Both the position numbers and the translations under genes were made by a program. Source: Lachnospiraceae bacterium (lineage in GTDB: Bacteria; Bacillota; Clostridia; Lachnospirales; Lachnospiraceae). Taken from it: DNA of 50,205 bases. Positions 43,223 to 50,205 of this stretch are shown here, in pieces. The notes below the pieces were generated by a model, which worked only from the letters and a program-made list of their open reading frames with translations, ran no database searches and had not been told where the DNA came from. Location: contig JAFYCS010000020.1 in NCBI GenBank assembly GCA_017539565.1, forward strand, positions 1-50,205. Reading direction: 5' to 3'. The first letter of the stretch is position 1, and every line of letters begins with the position of its first letter.

Positions 43223-44412
43223 AATTTACTTTTATAACAAATTACCTTACGCATCATCAGCTGCCTTTCTGCATGGAAATGGTAAAGCGCCTGGGCGATG
43301 ATTTTAAGCTCATAGCCACCAACAGCATGGAGGAAGAGCGCATCCGCATGGGCTGGGAGCTGGATCCGAACGCTTATCCTTTTGTTATACAGACTGATGA
43401 GTATGCCGGTGAATGTAAAAGGCTTATGATGGAATCTGATGCGGTCATGTGCGGCGGAACCAGTGTTTACTACGTTTTGGAACGCATGGATGCGGGTAAG
43501 CTCACATACCGTTATTATGAACGTCTGTATAAGACCGGACGCATACATGCCTTTGCTCCCCGCGGGTATATAAAGAAACTCAGGGAACACACGAAGTACA
43601 GGAATGCACCTGTATATCTGTTATGTGCGGGAGCATATGTACCGGCAGACTTTTCGCTGTTCTTTTCCTATCCGGGAAAGATGCTTAAGTGGGGATACTT
43701 TCCGGAATGCATAGAATATTCCGAAGAAGAGCGCAGGCGTCCTGAGAGAGATAAGCTTAAACTCTTATGGACAGGGCGCATGCTCAAGTGGAAACACCCG
43801 CAGACTGCCGTGCATGCGGCTAAGCTTCTTAAGGAAGAATACGGCATTCCCTTTGAGCTTGAAATGATCGGTGAAGGTGAATGCCGCAGCGGGATAGAAG
43901 AAATGAGAAACCGTTACGGTCTTGAGGATCAGCTGACGGTCAGGGATTTTATCAAGCCGGAAGAGGTGCGCAGGAAAATGCTGGATGCAGACATTTACCT
44001 GATGACCAGCGATCATCAGGAAGGCTGGGGCGCTGTGGTAAATGAAGCAATGAATGCAGGCTGCGCCCTGGCAGCGTCCACAGCAGCAGGAAGCGTACCT
44101 TATCTGCTGATGGAGAAGCAGTGCGGACTTACTTATCCTTTTTATAACAGCGAAAAGGAAAATGCGGAGTATCTGGCAATGCAGCTGGATCATCTGTGTA
44201 CGGATAAGGATATGAGAAATACTTTATCACATCTGGCATATGAGCGTATAACGCAGGTGTGGAATGCAACGGTTGCTGCAGAGCGTCTGCTGGAGTTTTC
44301 GGAAGCTGTATTGGGAGGCGGACAAAAGAGCTGGGAAGAAGGGCCTTTGAGCGCTCCGCCCATGATGCAGCCCATAGTATTTAAACCTCAAAAGCGTAAG
44401 GAGTCGAAATGA
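43219..44412 (+). CDS. Family 4 glycosyltransferase, tandem paralogue A
   Basis: The 397-residue GT-B enzyme has LLWTGRMLKWKHPQTAVHAA, then TSDHQEGWGAVVNEAMNAGC as the GT4 donor-site helix. It shares a set of segments with the next gene: THHQLPF/NHHQRPV near the N-terminus, MEEERIRMGW, RYYERLYK, and PRGYIKK/PRGLKKK. The two therefore arose by duplication. It overlaps the neighbours on both sides by four bases. Specificity is unknown. Confidence 0.93.
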   Translation: MKFTFITNYLTHHQLPFCMEMVKRLGDDFKLIATNSMEEERIRMGWELDPNAYPFVIQTDEYAGECKRLMMESDAVMCGGTSVYYVLERMDAGKLTYRYYERLYKTGRIHAFAPRGYIKKLREHTKYRNAPVYLLCAGAYVPADFSLFFSYPGKMLKWGYFPECIEYSEEERRRPERDKLKLLWTGRMLKWKHPQTAVHAAKLLKEEYGIPFELEMIGEGECRSGIEEMRNRYGLEDQLTVRDFIKPEEVRRKMLDADIYLMTSDHQEGWGAVVNEAMNAGCALAASTAAGSVPYLLMEKQCGLTYPFYNSEKENAEYLAMQLDHLCTDKDMRNTLSHLAYERITQVWNATVAAERLLEFSEAVLGGGQKSWEEGPLSAPPMMQPIVFKPQKRKESK

Positions 44413-45647
44413 AGCTTACCTTCGTTTCAAATTATTTTAACCACCATCAGCGTCCGGTGAGTGAAGCCTTTGCGAACACTGAGGGTGTTGAATATACCTT
44501 TATCCAGACCGAGGATATGGAAGAGGAACGCGTAAGGATGGGATGGGCCATTGATATAACGCGTTATCCTTATGTTAAAGTCTGGAAAGGAAATGAAGAA
44601 GAATGCCGCACCCTTATCATGGACAGTGATGTCGTTATCTGGGGTGGACTGGAGATGGAAGAAGAGATAGAACCCAGACTTCAGGCAAACAAGCTGACTT
44701 TCAGATACAGCGAGCGCATATATAAAGAGGGACAGTGGAAGTTCATCTCCCCGCGGGGCCTTAAGAAAAAATACCATGACCATATAAGGTATCGAAGGTC
44801 AAATGTATATCTTTTATGTTCCGGGGCCTTTGTGGGATCTGATTTTAAACTGATACATGCTTATCCGAAAAAGAAATTTGTGTGGGGTTATTTTCCCGAG
44901 GTTAAGCATTATGATATTGATGAACTGATGGCAAAGAAGAGTAAGGATGGAGAAGCCGTCCGCATGCTCTGGGCAGGAAGGATGATCGACTGGAAACACC
45001 CGGAATTTGCCATCGAAGCAGCGGATAAGCTGTTGCACGGGGATCCTACGCAGCGGTTTCCGGGAAGGCTTGCTGAGCAGGGTGGTTTTATGCTGACCAT
45101 GGCCGGCGGCGGAGATATGGAAGAAGAGCTTAAGCGTATGGTGCGTGAAAGGGGCCTTGAGAGTGTGGTACGTTTTACGGGCTTTATGTCTCCTGAAGAA
45201 ATACGCGCCGAGATGGAGCGGTCCGATATTTTTCTCTTTACCAGCGATGAGAAAGAAGGCTGGGGTGCGGTACTTAACGAAGCCATGAACAGTGGCTGCC
45301 TGGTAGTAGCCAGACCGTTTATAGGAGCTGTTCCGTATATGGTTCAGCAGGGATGGAATGGTGTGGTATGTGATAATAATATGTCAGGGTTTTGCAGAAC
45401 GGTTTACGGCGCAGTGCTTAACCGTGAGGGATGCCGCGAAAAGGGCAGGCGCGCCTATGAGACCATGATAAAATACTGGAATGCGGAAAATGCCACGGCT
45501 CAGTTTCTGAGGGTTGCAAAGAGCCTGCTGGCAGGTAAGGGTTTTGAATATTCAGAGAAGGATAAAGAAAGCTGGGCTCTGCAGCCCATGTGTAAAGATC
45601 CGGAGATAGGACTTTCGGATGCTGCAAGATTTGTAAGACGGTGGTAG
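44409..45647 (+). CDS. Family 4 glycosyltransferase, tandem paralogue B
   Basis: The 412-residue GT-B enzyme is paralogous to the preceding gene along its full length. MLWAGRMIDWKHPEFAIEAA and TSDEKEGWGAVLNEAMNSGC correspond position by position to paralogue A. It is longer by a short insertion (residues about 200-215, near LLHGDPTQRFPGRLAEQGG) and a C-terminal tail. No membrane span. Probably adds a different sugar or linkage than A, but this cannot be read from sequence. Confidence 0.93.
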   Translation: MKLTFVSNYFNHHQRPVSEAFANTEGVEYTFIQTEDMEEERVRMGWAIDITRYPYVKVWKGNEEECRTLIMDSDVVIWGGLEMEEEIEPRLQANKLTFRYSERIYKEGQWKFISPRGLKKKYHDHIRYRRSNVYLLCSGAFVGSDFKLIHAYPKKKFVWGYFPEVKHYDIDELMAKKSKDGEAVRMLWAGRMIDWKHPEFAIEAADKLLHGDPTQRFPGRLAEQGGFMLTMAGGGDMEEELKRMVRERGLESVVRFTGFMSPEEIRAEMERSDIFLFTSDEKEGWGAVLNEAMNSGCLVVARPFIGAVPYMVQQGWNGVVCDNNMSGFCRTVYGAVLNREGCREKGRRAYETMIKYWNAENATAQFLRVAKSLLAGKGFEYSEKDKESWALQPMCKDPEIGLSDAARFVRRW

Positions 45648-45655
45648 GCTGCAGC

Positions 45656-45739
45656 GTGTCATCCTGAGCATAAGCGAAAAAGTGAAGCAGGAAATCTCTG
45701 ATTTCCGTAGCTGAGCTTTCCTACTCGGGGATCTTTGTT
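45656..45739 (+). repeat. Long variant of the interspersed GTGTCATCCTGAGC repeat
   Basis: The left end GTGTCATCCTGAGC (45656-45669) is identical to 22563-22576, and the right end GGGGATCTTTG resembles that copy's GAAGGATCTTA. In between are about 55 extra bases with a perfect hairpin, GGAAATC (45690-45696) against GATTTCC (45700-45706). The element fills most of the 104-base gap between two glycosyltransferase genes. Confidence 0.7.
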
Positions 45740-45751
45740 AAGGGGTTAAAA

Positions 45752-46765
45752 ATGGGGTTAACAGAAAACGACATCATCAGTGTCATCATACCTGTTTACA
45801 ATGAGGAAGCGCATCTTGCGCGCTGCCTTGACTCCGTTTTGTCACAGACATATGACAGGCTGGAGATAATAACGGTAGACGACGGGTCAACGGACAGGAG
45901 TCCGGAAATATTAAAAGAATATGCTGCGAAGGATAAGCGCATAAAGATCATAAGCAAGGAAAACGGCGGGGCCTCTACTGCAAGGAATATGGGCATAGAA
46001 GCGGCTTCCGGAAGCTATATAGGCTTTGTTGATGCCGATGACTGGGCTGAAAAAGGAATGTATGAGGAACTCTGCAGATACTTAAGCTCAGAGGGCAGCG
46101 GGTATGAGATGGCCAGGATACTGTGCCGCAGTTATTCCGATGACGGAAAGCTTATCGAAACGGCGAAGGACGAAGACGGAAAGACAGAAGTGCTCAAACA
46201 GGAGGATTATTTCCGTGAGCTTGTGATGCATGAAGGCGTTTTCAGCCTGTGTAACAAACTGTTCCGCAGTGAATTTTTAAAGCAGTACCGATTCATGGAG
46301 GGACACAGGAACGAAGAGTTCGAGCTGATGCTGCGGTTGTTAAAGGGCTTATCTGCCGGAGTACCGACCATCAGGACGGTTTTGTATAATATAAATCTTC
46401 CGGGGCAGACCGCATCCGGCGGGGCATATATGCAGCAATATTATGAGGACTGGATGTTTAATGCGTTTACGGCATGCCGCATTGCAAGGGATTACTATCC
46501 GGAGTACTGGGAAGAAGGCAAGCGCCTGCGTCTCGTACGGCTTCTGGATTATATGATGCACATGCCCATAGAGGAGATGAAAAAAGATAACGCATTCTAT
46601 ATGCGTATGGAACGCTTTTTAAAGAGTGAAAAACAGGAGATTAAAAAGAATAAGTATCTCAGCAGAAAACAGAAAAAGTTTCTGTTTCTGTTATCCACTT
46701 CACCGGTAGGGGTGAGGAAGATACATAAGGCAGGACGGCATGGGAAAGATACTGAAGAAACTTAA
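45752..46765 (+). CDS. Family 2 glycosyltransferase
   Basis: The 337-residue GT-A enzyme has the classic ISVIIPVYNEEAHLARCLDS opening, VDDGSTDRSPEIL, STARNMGIEAASGSYIGFVD and the metal motif DADDWAEKGM. The C-terminal third is basic and helical (KSEKQEIKKNKYLSRKQKK), which may attach to the membrane face. AAGGGG lies six bases before the ATG. It overlaps the following ABC transporter gene by 26 bases. Confidence 0.94.
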   Translation: MGLTENDIISVIIPVYNEEAHLARCLDSVLSQTYDRLEIITVDDGSTDRSPEILKEYAAKDKRIKIISKENGGASTARNMGIEAASGSYIGFVDADDWAEKGMYEELCRYLSSEGSGYEMARILCRSYSDDGKLIETAKDEDGKTEVLKQEDYFRELVMHEGVFSLCNKLFRSEFLKQYRFMEGHRNEEFELMLRLLKGLSAGVPTIRTVLYNINLPGQTASGGAYMQQYYEDWMFNAFTACRIARDYYPEYWEEGKRLRLVRLLDYMMHMPIEEMKKDNAFYMRMERFLKSEKQEIKKNKYLSRKQKKFLFLLSTSPVGVRKIHKAGRHGKDTEET

Positions 46766-48482
46766 CAGATTACTGGATAAAAAACAGAAAAGATTCATGA
46801 TAGTGCTGCTTATGATGATGCTCATCGGTGCTGTTCTGGAGACAGCCAGCGTTGCTATCATCGTACCCGTAGTGACCCTTTTAATGGACAGTAATGCCAT
46901 AACGGACAATGCTTTGGTGGCCGGGATATATGAGTTTGTTCATTTTACGTCTCACCGTGCATTTATAATAACCGTTATGCTCTCGCTGATCTTTGTTTTT
47001 ATCTTTAAGAATCTTTATATGTATATACAGCAGAAGGTACTGTTCCGATTTGTTTATACCAACCAGTTCCGCACTTCAGAGCGCATGATGAAGAATTATA
47101 TGCGTAAGGATTATGAGTTCTATCTTAATGCCGATACTGCGGTGATACAGAGGAACATAACCTCTGATGTCAATAATATGTATGCACTGATACTTTCACT
47201 GCTGCAGCTTTTATCAGAGAGCATAGTATTTGTATGTCTGGTGGTGGTGCTCTTTGTCGCAGATCCTGCCATGACACTTATGATATCGGCACTGCTTCTG
47301 GTCACGCTCTTTATCATAAAATCGGTATTAAAGCCGCTGATGCATAAAGCCGGTAAAGACAATCAGGATTATTATTCGGACCTGTTCAAGTGGATAAGCG
47401 AAGCTGTGACGGGTATAAAGGATATAAAGACCGGCGGACGCGAACAGTATTTTGTAGATGAATACATCAAATGCGGAAACGGCTATGTCAATGCAGTCCA
47501 GAAATATACACTTTATAACAATATCCCGCGTCTTCTGATCGAAACGGTATGTGTTGTAGCCATGGTGAGTTATATGCTGATCCTGATGCTGTCCGGGAAG
47601 GATACTTCCCAGATGATGGCAATAATAGGAGCTTTCGGTATAGCCGTGATGCGTCTGATGCCCTGTGCAAACCGTATCAATAACCAGCTTAATAATATCG
47701 CGTATTTTGAGCCCTTCCTTATGGGGGTATCCGATAATCTTCAGGATGAGATAAGCGGGGAGAGCAAGGAGAATGAATTTGACCCTGATGCAAAGAAGCT
47801 TCCCGTTAAGGAAAAGATCGAGCTTAAGGATATCTGTTATCATTATCCCAACAGTGATGTGCAGATATACGATCATGCAAACCTGACCATACCGGTAGGA
47901 AAGAGTGTAGGTATAGTGGGCAGTTCCGGTGCCGGTAAATCAACTATCGTGGATGTGCTGCTGGGACTGTTAAAGATCCAGTCAGGAAGTATCAGCGCGG
48001 ATGGCACTGATGTTATGGCTGCGGAAAACTATCGCGGATGGCTTAAGAATATCGGTTATATTCCCCAGAGTATTTTTATGCTGGATGCCACAATAAGACA
48101 GAATGTGGCTTTCGGCATACCTGAAGAAAAGATAAGCGAAGAGCGTATATGGCAGGTGCTTAAGGATGCGCAGCTGGATGAATTCGTAAGGTCTCTTCCC
48201 GAAGGACTTGATACCGGGATAGGAGAACGCGGCGTGCGTCTTTCGGGAGGCCAGAGACAGCGTATCGGTATAGCCCGTGCGTTGTATGAGGATCCCGAGG
48301 TGCTGATACTTGATGAGGCTACCAGCGCACTTGATAATGATACAGAGAGTGCGATCATGGATTCCATAAACCGTTTCCAGGGAGAGAAGACACTGGTGAT
48401 CATAGCCCACCGTCTCCAGACTATAGAGAAGTGTGATATGGTATTCCGTGTGGAAGAGGGGAGTATTAAGAGAGAACGATGA
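46740..48482 (+). CDS. PglK-like ABC half-transporter, probable lipid-linked oligosaccharide flippase
   Basis: The 580-residue half-transporter has six N-terminal helices and a C-terminal ABC ATPase with Walker A GSSGAGKST (Lys400), signature LSGGQRQRIGIARAL, Walker B VLILDEATSALD and switch His in IIAHRL. The membrane part contains AVMRLMPCANRI, resembling the YRLMPSANRI segment I recall from Campylobacter PglK, the flippase for undecaprenyl-linked oligosaccharide. In this operon no Wzx-type flippase is found, so this protein is the best candidate for that step. The role is inferred from resemblance and context. Confidence 0.9.
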   Translation: MGKILKKLNRLLDKKQKRFMIVLLMMMLIGAVLETASVAIIVPVVTLLMDSNAITDNALVAGIYEFVHFTSHRAFIITVMLSLIFVFIFKNLYMYIQQKVLFRFVYTNQFRTSERMMKNYMRKDYEFYLNADTAVIQRNITSDVNNMYALILSLLQLLSESIVFVCLVVVLFVADPAMTLMISALLLVTLFIIKSVLKPLMHKAGKDNQDYYSDLFKWISEAVTGIKDIKTGGREQYFVDEYIKCGNGYVNAVQKYTLYNNIPRLLIETVCVVAMVSYMLILMLSGKDTSQMMAIIGAFGIAVMRLMPCANRINNQLNNIAYFEPFLMGVSDNLQDEISGESKENEFDPDAKKLPVKEKIELKDICYHYPNSDVQIYDHANLTIPVGKSVGIVGSSGAGKSTIVDVLLGLLKIQSGSISADGTDVMAAENYRGWLKNIGYIPQSIFMLDATIRQNVAFGIPEEKISEERIWQVLKDAQLDEFVRSLPEGLDTGIGERGVRLSGGQRQRIGIARALYEDPEVLILDEATSALDNDTESAIMDSINRFQGEKTLVIIAHRLQTIEKCDMVFRVEEGSIKRER

Positions 48483-50101
48483 AGGATTTTATTCTGAAGT
48501 ATAAAGATAAGGCACTGTATGTCATTTCCATGGCATTGTTTTTTGTTATCAGTTTTATGAATGTAAAGTATTGTAATGCCGGGCATTCTTATGAGCAGGA
48601 TGTGCCCTTCAGGATCATCTGTATATGTCTGGCACTTCTTGTTCTGATACATCTTCCGTTAAAGGATACACTTACCATATGGTCGGTGATCTGGCTTCCG
48701 ATCTGTTATTTCATCACACATGTGGGATATGAGAAACACTGGATACCGGACAATTGTGATTATCAGTTTGTGGATCTGATACGTCTTGGCAAACTGGTTG
48801 TGCTGTTATGGGGATTAATGCTGATAGCACTGCTTAAGAATATCATCAGGGAAGACCTTATACGCCGCTTCCTTGAATGGCTGGGAAAAACGGATAAGTT
48901 TAAAAAGACAGTTGCTGTGCTCTGGATCATATATGCGGCTGTACTTACGGCAGTCAACCCCGGTTATTCTTATGTGATAGTTTTTACAATAGGTTTTCCG
49001 GCGGTCTATGCAGCCTGCTGTTTAAAGGAACGCGGAAAGGCAATGTTTAATGCCTATCTTGACGGTATGCTCTTATGTTTTTTAGTGCTTACCGTAAAGT
49101 CGATGATGCACCGCCCCTATGATACGGAGCGTTATCTCTTTTATTTCTCAAACGAGAACATGGCCGGTATGTACTTATCGGTTATAATGGTCACTCTGGT
49201 GTACAGGCTTGAGAAGGCCTGGCAGATGGCTGCCTCTCGTAAAAAGGTGGTTTTCCTTATAGCAGGCCATATTATGATCATATGGGCAGGCATACTTGTA
49301 ATTTTCAATTATACCCGTACATACCTGCTGGGAATGGGCTTTTCACTCTTTGTGTATTTCTGTGTGCGCATGTTTGTTCTTAAGGAGGGGAAGAAATTCC
49401 TTCTCAGGTTTTTACTGCCTGTGCTGCTGATACTCTTAAGTTTTTATCCGGGGTATCTTATCATACGTTATGTGCCTGCTTACTTTAACAGCCCCATATA
49501 TTTTACGGGAGAGTGGGGAAATGATACCAGGGTACAGCCTGACGATCCTGTGGATTCGCCTCGTTATACAAGTATCAAACGATATCTGCGGCTCTCCTTC
49601 GGAAAGCTTGGCATTAATCTGGATCTTGATGACGGAGAGGAGAGGGAGGCCCAGGATTCGTTTATAGAGATCAACGAGGAAAGGGATGTTTCCAACGGAC
49701 GTATGACGGTTTGGAAGAATTTCCTGCAGCGTATGACTATAAAGGGCCATTATCCCGGACATATTATCGTGGGTGAGGACTGGCTTATATATCATGCCCA
49801 CAATACATATTTTCAGAATATGTTCCAGTTCGGCATACCCGTCGGATTGTTTTTCGGGCTGACCATACTGGCTACGTATATTTATTCCGTTGTGGTTTAT
49901 GTGAAAAAGAGAGGCGGAAGCTTTGCCATGCTGGCAATGGGGACTATGATGGTGGCGATGATGACAGAATGGTCGGGACATCCCGCGTATCCTTACGGAG
50001 TGTTTTTAATGATCGCCCTTCACTGCCTTGTTTTCACGAAGACCGCCGATGAAAAGGTAAAGGACAAAGCAGAGGGTAGCGGCAAAGTCGCCGAAGGATA
50101 A
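48479..50101 (+). CDS. O-antigen ligase/polymerase-type membrane protein (Wzy_C-like)
   Basis: The 540-residue polytopic protein has about eleven hydrophobic spans and a large external loop between residues 320 and 445. The loop ends in YHAHNTYFQNMFQFGIPVG, where His441-Asn442 is the typical HN motif of Wzy_C/WaaL enzymes. Upstream FSNENMAGMYLSVIMVTL is also characteristic of the family. Such enzymes polymerise repeat units or ligate glycan to an acceptor. It overlaps the flippase gene by four bases. With an EpsG-like protein already present, ligase to a protein or wall acceptor is a fair alternative to polymerase. Confidence 0.86.
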   Translation: MKDFILKYKDKALYVISMALFFVISFMNVKYCNAGHSYEQDVPFRIICICLALLVLIHLPLKDTLTIWSVIWLPICYFITHVGYEKHWIPDNCDYQFVDLIRLGKLVVLLWGLMLIALLKNIIREDLIRRFLEWLGKTDKFKKTVAVLWIIYAAVLTAVNPGYSYVIVFTIGFPAVYAACCLKERGKAMFNAYLDGMLLCFLVLTVKSMMHRPYDTERYLFYFSNENMAGMYLSVIMVTLVYRLEKAWQMAASRKKVVFLIAGHIMIIWAGILVIFNYTRTYLLGMGFSLFVYFCVRMFVLKEGKKFLLRFLLPVLLILLSFYPGYLIIRYVPAYFNSPIYFTGEWGNDTRVQPDDPVDSPRYTSIKRYLRLSFGKLGINLDLDDGEEREAQDSFIEINEERDVSNGRMTVWKNFLQRMTIKGHYPGHIIVGEDWLIYHAHNTYFQNMFQFGIPVGLFFGLTILATYIYSVVVYVKKRGGSFAMLAMGTMMVAMMTEWSGHPAYPYGVFLMIALHCLVFTKTADEKVKDKAEGSGKVAEG

Positions 50102-50203
50102 GATCTTTTCGATCATGTAACGTGAGCCTTCCAGGGCTGTAAACGAAGCCTGCAGGGCAAAACCGTAGACGAATACCGTGTTGGCAAGCTGCAGGAGACT
50201 GAA
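50006..50203 (-). CDS. Possible 3' end of a reverse-strand membrane protein (partial)
   Basis: On the minus strand a frame is open from the right window edge to a TAA at 50008-50006. It reads a hydrophobic, ordinary-looking C-terminus (FSLLQLANTVFVYGFALQ..., ILSFGDFAATLCFVLYLFIGG, then a charged tail). Codon use resembles real genes in the window. The other two minus frames are interrupted. It would overlap the end of the preceding gene tail-to-tail by about 96 bases, which is unusual, so it could be a chance frame. The start lies outside the window. Confidence 0.4.
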   Translation of the reverse strand, partial: FSLLQLANTVFVYGFALQASFTALEGSRYMIEKILSFGDFAATLCFVLYLFIGGLRENKAVKGDH

Positions 50204-50205
50204 TA

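Noticed and set aside
1-50205. tRNA, rRNA, CRISPR array, insertion sequence or prophage
   Set aside because: No cloverleaf, direct-repeat array, transposase or phage gene was seen. All gaps without a gene are under 180 bases.

Overview
The window looks like chromosomal DNA from a motile Gram-positive anaerobe of the Lachnospiraceae/Clostridiales type. By-eye GC is in the mid-to-high 40s percent. The reasons are strong AGGAGG-type ribosome binding sites, TTGACA/TATAAT promoters, lipobox lipoproteins, CdaA/CdaR, an HPr with His15 and Ser46, and a gene order shared with Bacillus (mbl-flhO-flhP, comF-yvyF). No rRNA, tRNA, CRISPR array, transposase or phage gene was seen. Almost every gene is on the + strand.

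Region 1 (1-8.1 kb): the 3' part of a very large acidic repeat protein with a candidate His/Cys hydrolase-like domain (5' end outside the window). It is followed by a secreted subtilisin-family protease with its own promoter, and then by a small lipoprotein whose C-terminus resembles that protease's propeptide. Region 2 (8.1-20.6 kb): uvrA, an M3 oligoendopeptidase, and a complete five-gene peptide ABC transporter with a small membrane protein at its end. The binding protein and the DppC-type permease are both unusually large.

Region 3 (20.6-27.3 kb): an mreB/mbl homologue, a near-consensus sigma-28 promoter, two flagellar rod/hook proteins, a FlgJ-type rod-binding protein, recD2, comF and the flagellar-operon protein yvyF. 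Region 4 (27.3-31.0 kb): two uncharacterised membrane proteins translationally coupled to the c-di-AMP synthase cdaA and its regulator cdaR. Region 5 (31.0-36.8 kb): HPr plus leuA from a strong promoter, rmlD, a reverse-strand divergent-PAP2 gene, GDP-L-fucose synthase, a GT2 and pth.

Region 6 (36.8-50.2 kb): a surface or secreted polysaccharide operon. It holds a membrane sugar-1-phosphate transferase, a Wzz-type chain-length protein, GT2 and GT4 glycosyltransferases (two are tandem paralogues), an EpsG-like polymerase, a PglK-like ABC flippase and a Wzy_C/ligase-type membrane protein. It probably begins at a sigma-A promoter only a few bases from the first ATG. The reductases RmlD and Fcl suggest dTDP-rhamnose and GDP-fucose as donors, but their partner enzymes are not in the window. 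At the right edge a reverse-strand membrane protein may end inside the last operon gene.

The observations most worth checking are the free-standing propeptide-like lipoprotein beside its protease, the 5'-truncated giant protein, the sigma-28 promoter overlapping the mbl stop codon, two apparently leaderless promoters, and the mixed flippase/polymerase make-up of the polysaccharide cluster.
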